33,996 bases of DNA from SYIM01 sp041182885 (GTDB lineage: Bacteria > Pseudomonadota > Gammaproteobacteria > Burkholderiales > Burkholderiaceae_E). How positions within the stretch are numbered: the first letter of the stretch is position 1; each line of letters starts with the position of its first letter. A program made the position numbers and the translations under genes. The notes beneath the pieces are model-generated. The model was not told where the DNA came from. It made no database searches and worked only from the letters and a program-made list of their open reading frames with translations. The DNA lies in the NCBI GenBank assembly GCA_049423065.1, contig JBMSQB010000048.1, forward strand, positions 1 through 33,996, read 5' to 3'. Shown here piece by piece: positions 31,150 to 33,996 of this stretch.

Positions 31150-32142
31150 GTGAATTCCCGATCCATTGTAGCGAGCGCCGACCGCCTGATCCTGCGTGCG
31201 GTCGAAGTGCTTCGCATTGAGGCCGAAGCGGTCGATGCGCTGTCGCAGCGAATCGGCACGCCCTTTGTCGAGGCGTGCCAGATGATCCTCGCCTGCAACG
31301 GCCGGGTAGTGGTGAGTGGCATTGGCAAGTCCGGCCATGTGGCTCGGAAAATCGCCGCAACGCTTGCTTCAACCGGCACGCCGGCGTTTTTCCTTCATCC
31401 CGCCGAGGCGAGCCATGGCGATCTCGGCATGGTCACGCAGGACGATGTGCTGGTGGCGGTCTCCAACTCCGGGGCCACCGAGGAGCTCGCCCGCATCATG
31501 CCGATCGCGCGCCGCCAGGGCACACGGCTGATCGCGATCACGGGACGCGTCGATTCGCCGCTCGCCAGGCTCGCCGATGTGCATCTCGATGCCGCGGTCG
31601 ATCGCGAGGCCTGTCCGCTCAATCTTGCACCCACTGCCAGCACGACCGCCGCGCTTGCGCTGGGTGATGCCCTGGCCGTCGCGCTCCTCGATGCGCGCGG
31701 CTTCGGGCCCGATGACTTTGCCCGCTCGCACCCGGGTGGCGCCCTGGGCCGAAAGCTCCTCACGCTGGTCGACGACGTGATGCGCCGTGACCCGGCCCTG
31801 CCGAGGGTCCAGCTCGGCGCGCGGCTTACCGAAGCCATTCTTGAGGTCACCCGCAAGCGCATGGGCATGACTGCAGTCGAACGCGCCGATGGGACGCTCG
31901 CGGGCGTCTTCACCGACGGCGACCTGCGCCGCGTGCTCGAGCGCGGCGCCGACATCCAGTCCATGCGGATCGAGGACGCGATGACGCCGGGCGCGGTCAC
32001 CATCGGCCCGCAGGCACTCGCCGCCGAAGCCGTGCGACTGATGGACGAGCGGCGCATCAGTGCGCTGCCCGTGACCGACGCTGATCATCGGATGGTGGGC
32101 GCAATCCACATTCATGACCTGTTGTCGGCCAAGGTGTTCTGA
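31150..32142 (+). CDS. kdsD: D-arabinose-5-phosphate isomerase
   Basis: KdsD converts ribulose 5-phosphate to arabinose 5-phosphate, the first step to the LPS sugar Kdo. From GTG 31150 it has 330 residues. The SIS sugar-isomerase domain (about 40-175) contains VVVSGIGKSGHVARKIAATLASTGTPAFFLHPAEASHGDLGM and NSGATEEL. Two CBS domains fill about 205-330 (VFTDGDLRRVLERG, RRISALPVTDADHRMVGAIHIHDLL). No ATG is available before the fold, and this GTG fits the family N-terminus. It is divergent from the Kef-type gene with only 12 bp between start codons. Its stop overlaps the kdsC start (TGATG). Confidence 0.93.
   Translation: MNSRSIVASADRLILRAVEVLRIEAEAVDALSQRIGTPFVEACQMILACNGRVVVSGIGKSGHVARKIAATLASTGTPAFFLHPAEASHGDLGMVTQDDVLVAVSNSGATEELARIMPIARRQGTRLIAITGRVDSPLARLADVHLDAAVDREACPLNLAPTASTTAALALGDALAVALLDARGFGPDDFARSHPGGALGRKLLTLVDDVMRRDPALPRVQLGARLTEAILEVTRKRMGMTAVERADGTLAGVFTDGDLRRVLERGADIQSMRIEDAMTPGAVTIGPQALAAEAVRLMDERRISALPVTDADHRMVGAIHIHDLLSAKVF
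31165..31170 (-). promoter_or_regulatory. candidate -10 element for the Kef-type gene, inside kdsD
   Basis: TACAAT on the minus strand lies 27 nt before the Kef-type ATG and overlaps codons 6-7 of kdsD on the other strand. No good -35 is visible at the expected distance. Two divergent genes with 12 bp between starts must have promoters embedded in each other. Confidence 0.4.
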
Positions 32143-32699
32143 TGGCGGCAACGCTTTCTGACATCCGGGCCCGGGCGGCCGCCATTCAGGCGCTTGCGCT
32201 CGATGTGGACGGCACACTCACCGACGGTCACATCTATATCGGCCCGCAGGGCGAAGCCATGAAGGCATTCAGCGTCCGTGACGGATTCGGCCTCACCCTG
32301 CTGCGCGAAGCGGGGCTGCGGCTGGCGATCATCACGGCGCGCCGTTCGGCCATCGTCGAGCATCGCGCGGCCGAGCTTGGCATCGCCACGGTGATCCAGG
32401 GCGCCCGCGACAAGCTCGCTGCGCTCGATTCGCTGTGCGCCGAATTCGGCCTCGCGCGCGACCAGGTGGGCTTTGCGGGCGACGACTGGACCGACCTCCC
32501 CGCGATGATGGCCGCCGGATTCGCTGCCGCAGTGGCCGATGCCGAGCCGGCGGTTCGTGCCCGCGCCCACTGGGTATCAACCCGCCCGGGTGGCGCCGGG
32601 GCGATTCGGGATCTGGCCGAGTTCATCCTGGACAGCCGCGGTGCGCTCGAGGCCGCACTGGCCCGGCGAATCGGGCCAGGCCCGTCCCGCCCGGCATGA
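32142..32699 (+). CDS. kdsC: 3-deoxy-D-manno-octulosonate 8-phosphate phosphatase
   Basis: KdsC dephosphorylates Kdo-8-phosphate to Kdo. The 185-residue HAD-family phosphatase has motif I ALDVDGTLTDG (Asp21, Asp23), motif II IITARRS, the conserved QGARDKLAALDSL and the acidic motif FAGDDWTDLPAM. It is a small, capless tetramer-type enzyme of normal length. It is translationally coupled to kdsD (TGATG) and to lptC (ATGA), making a tight Kdo-to-LPS-export operon. Confidence 0.95.
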   Translation: MAATLSDIRARAAAIQALALDVDGTLTDGHIYIGPQGEAMKAFSVRDGFGLTLLREAGLRLAIITARRSAIVEHRAAELGIATVIQGARDKLAALDSLCAEFGLARDQVGFAGDDWTDLPAMMAAGFAAAVADAEPAVRARAHWVSTRPGGAGAIRDLAEFILDSRGALEAALARRIGPGPSRPA

Positions 32700-33292
32700 A
32701 TCCGCGCTTTTATGACCGGCTGGCAGCCGCGGTTTCGATCGGGCTGTTGCTCACGCTCGCAGCGGGTTCCTACTATCTGGCCGAGATCGCCCAGCGCTTC
32801 GTGCTGCCCGGTCTGGTGCAGGACACCACCGACATCGCCGATGCCTTTGGCGAGAATGTGCTGCTGCTGCGCCTGAACGAGCGCGGCGAGCCCGCGTTCC
32901 GGATGAGCGCCGACCGCATGGAGCACTTTCGCCGCTCCGACACCACCCGCTACACCAGGCCCACCATGGTCTCGCTTGACCCGGCGCAGCCTCGTGTGAC
33001 GGTGACCGCACTTCGCGGACAGTCAGTGCGCGAAAGCCAGGAGACCATTCTCGAAGGCTCGGTTCAACTCGACCGGCCCGGAACCGCCATCGACCCCCCC
33101 ATGCAGATCCGTACCGAATTCGCCAGGGTGTTTTCCGACCGCGAGCTTGCGGTGACCGATCGTCCGGTGGTGGTCACACGCGGCCAGTCAACCTTGACCG
33201 GTACCGGCATGGAATTCAATAATCGCGCCCGAACGCTGCGCGTCGATGCCGAGGCCCGGGGCGTCTGGGTGTCCGAACGACGCAACCCCTGA
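32696..33292 (+). CDS. lptC: LptC, inner-membrane LPS transport protein
   Basis: LptC receives LPS from the LptB2FG transporter and passes it to LptA. The 198-residue protein has one N-terminal anchor helix (AAVSIGLLLTLAAGSYYLAEIA) and then a periplasmic beta-jellyroll with RMSADRMEHFRRSDTTRYTRPTMVSLDP and LTGTGMEFNNRARTLRVD. The start ATG overlaps the kdsC stop (ATGA); the frame open before it is a shadow of kdsC. It is followed by lptA after 49 bp. Confidence 0.93.
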   Translation: MNPRFYDRLAAAVSIGLLLTLAAGSYYLAEIAQRFVLPGLVQDTTDIADAFGENVLLLRLNERGEPAFRMSADRMEHFRRSDTTRYTRPTMVSLDPAQPRVTVTALRGQSVRESQETILEGSVQLDRPGTAIDPPMQIRTEFARVFSDRELAVTDRPVVVTRGQSTLTGTGMEFNNRARTLRVDAEARGVWVSERRNP

Positions 33293-33341
33293 GCCCTGTC
33301 AACGCGTGCATTACCTTCTTCATCGCCTTCGTGCAGTCATC

Positions 33342-33996
33342 ATGCGCCCCACGCCGGTCGGCCGGGGAGTCTGGTTGCGCAAAGCCGCCGCGCCGCTTGT
33401 GGCCAGTCTGGTCGCACTCTCTTCCGTCGCGCACGCCGAGAAGGCCGACCGCGACAAGCCGGTCCAGATCGAGTCTGACCGGATGGAGTATGACGACGCG
33501 CGCCGTATCAGCACGTTTATCGGTCGCGTGATCCTCACCAAGGGGACCATCGTGATCCGCTCCGACCGGATGGTCGTGCGCGAAGACACCGAGGGCTTCC
33601 AGTACGGCCGCGCCGAGGGACAGCCCGCGAGTTTCCGGCAGAAGCGCGAGGCACTCGATGAGTTCGTCGAGGGCTATGGCCTGATCATCGACTACGACGG
33701 CAAGGCCGAGACGGTCACGCTCACCAGCCAGGCTTCGTTGCGCCGGCTCGAGCGCGAGCAGGTGCAGGATGAAGTGCATGGCGCGCGAATCGTCTACCAG
33801 AGCAGCGCCGAGTTCTACACGGTCGAGGGCCGCGCCCCGGGCGCGCTTGGCAGCGACCGCGTCCGCATGGTGATCCAGCCGCGGCGAAGTGGCGGCCCGG
33901 ACGCGGGTGGGGGCACGCCAACGCCCTCGCCCGGCGCCGGATCGCCCACCTCCGGAGCGCGGCCGGCAACCGGCCGCCCGCCTGCCTCGTCGCCAG
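33342..33996 (+). CDS. lptA: LptA, periplasmic LPS transport bridge protein (partial, cut by window end)
   Basis: LptA monomers stack into the periplasmic bridge that carries LPS from LptC to LptD. The visible 218 codons encode a signal peptide (WLRKAAAPLVASLVALSSVAHA, cleavage before EKADRD) and the OstA/LptA jellyroll: QIESDRMEYDDARRISTFIGRV, GTIVIRSDRMVVRED and ARIVYQSSAEFYTVEG. After about residue 183 comes a Gly/Pro/Ser/Thr-rich tail that is still open at the window end. The ATG at 33342 is chosen for the signal peptide. A GTG at 33306 is in frame and possible; neither has a clear ribosome-binding site. lptB is expected next, outside the window. Confidence 0.92.
   Translation, partial: MRPTPVGRGVWLRKAAAPLVASLVALSSVAHAEKADRDKPVQIESDRMEYDDARRISTFIGRVILTKGTIVIRSDRMVVREDTEGFQYGRAEGQPASFRQKREALDEFVEGYGLIIDYDGKAETVTLTSQASLRRLEREQVQDEVHGARIVYQSSAEFYTVEGRAPGALGSDRVRMVIQPRRSGGPDAGGGTPTPSPGAGSPTSGARPATGRPPASSP

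Overview
This 34 kb window is chromosomal DNA of a GC-rich betaproteobacterium, most likely of the order Burkholderiales. The evidence is the gene content and order: the petABC-sspA-sspB block, a his operon running into hinT-tatABC, an mlaFEDACB cluster feeding into yadGH-ibaG-murA-hisG, and the kdsD-kdsC-lptC-lptA block. Coding density is very high. No gap reaches 300 bp, and many genes overlap by 1-4 bases (ATGA, GTGA, TTGA or TGATG junctions). I cannot name the genus from sequence alone.

Layout. (1) 1-4836, minus strand: tRNA-Thr(UGU), then sspB, sspA and the cytochrome bc1 genes petC, petB and petA, transcribed petA to sspB. (2) 5015-10817, plus strand: a four-gene accessory operon with a TAXI-type TRAP substrate-binding protein, a fused TRAP permease, a quinolinate phosphoribosyltransferase (NadC family), and a fusion of ribose-1,5-bisphosphate kinase (PhnN) to an AMP/NMP-phosphorylase-type enzyme. 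(3) 10842-12819: a DegS-like periplasmic protease and a Nif3-family protein, transcribed divergently from overlapping start codons. (4) 12942-29040, minus strand: one long co-oriented run, in transcription order mlaF-mlaE-mlaD-mlaA-mlaC-mlaB, ABC exporter ATPase and permease, ibaG, murA, hisG, a fused hisD-hisC, hisB, hisH, hisA, hisF, hisI, hisE, hinT, tatA, tatB, tatC. (5) 29134-31137, minus: a Kef-type cation/proton antiporter. (6) 31150 to the end, plus: kdsD, kdsC, lptC and lptA (cut by the window end), for Kdo synthesis and LPS transport.

How they work together. The window holds envelope functions (Mla lipid transport, MurA, Kdo and Lpt, Tat export), complete histidine biosynthesis apart from HisZ, and the respiratory bc1 complex, whose Rieske subunit carries a Tat-type N-terminus. 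The most interesting part is region 2. Read by family, the fusion protein could turn a nucleoside monophosphate plus phosphate into ribose 1,5-bisphosphate and then, with ATP, into PRPP. The neighbouring NadC would use that PRPP on quinolinate or a similar carboxylated heterocycle, possibly brought in by the TRAP transporter. That would be a self-contained PRPP-from-nucleotide supply line, and it sits inside an otherwise conserved housekeeping block.

Other notable points are the in-frame HisD-HisC fusion, an SspB with a tail of about 195 residues that still ends in a ClpX-binding-like motif, a MlaA without any cysteine, and several hairpins between genes whose products are probably needed in unequal amounts (tatA/tatB, petA/petB, substrate-binding protein/permease).
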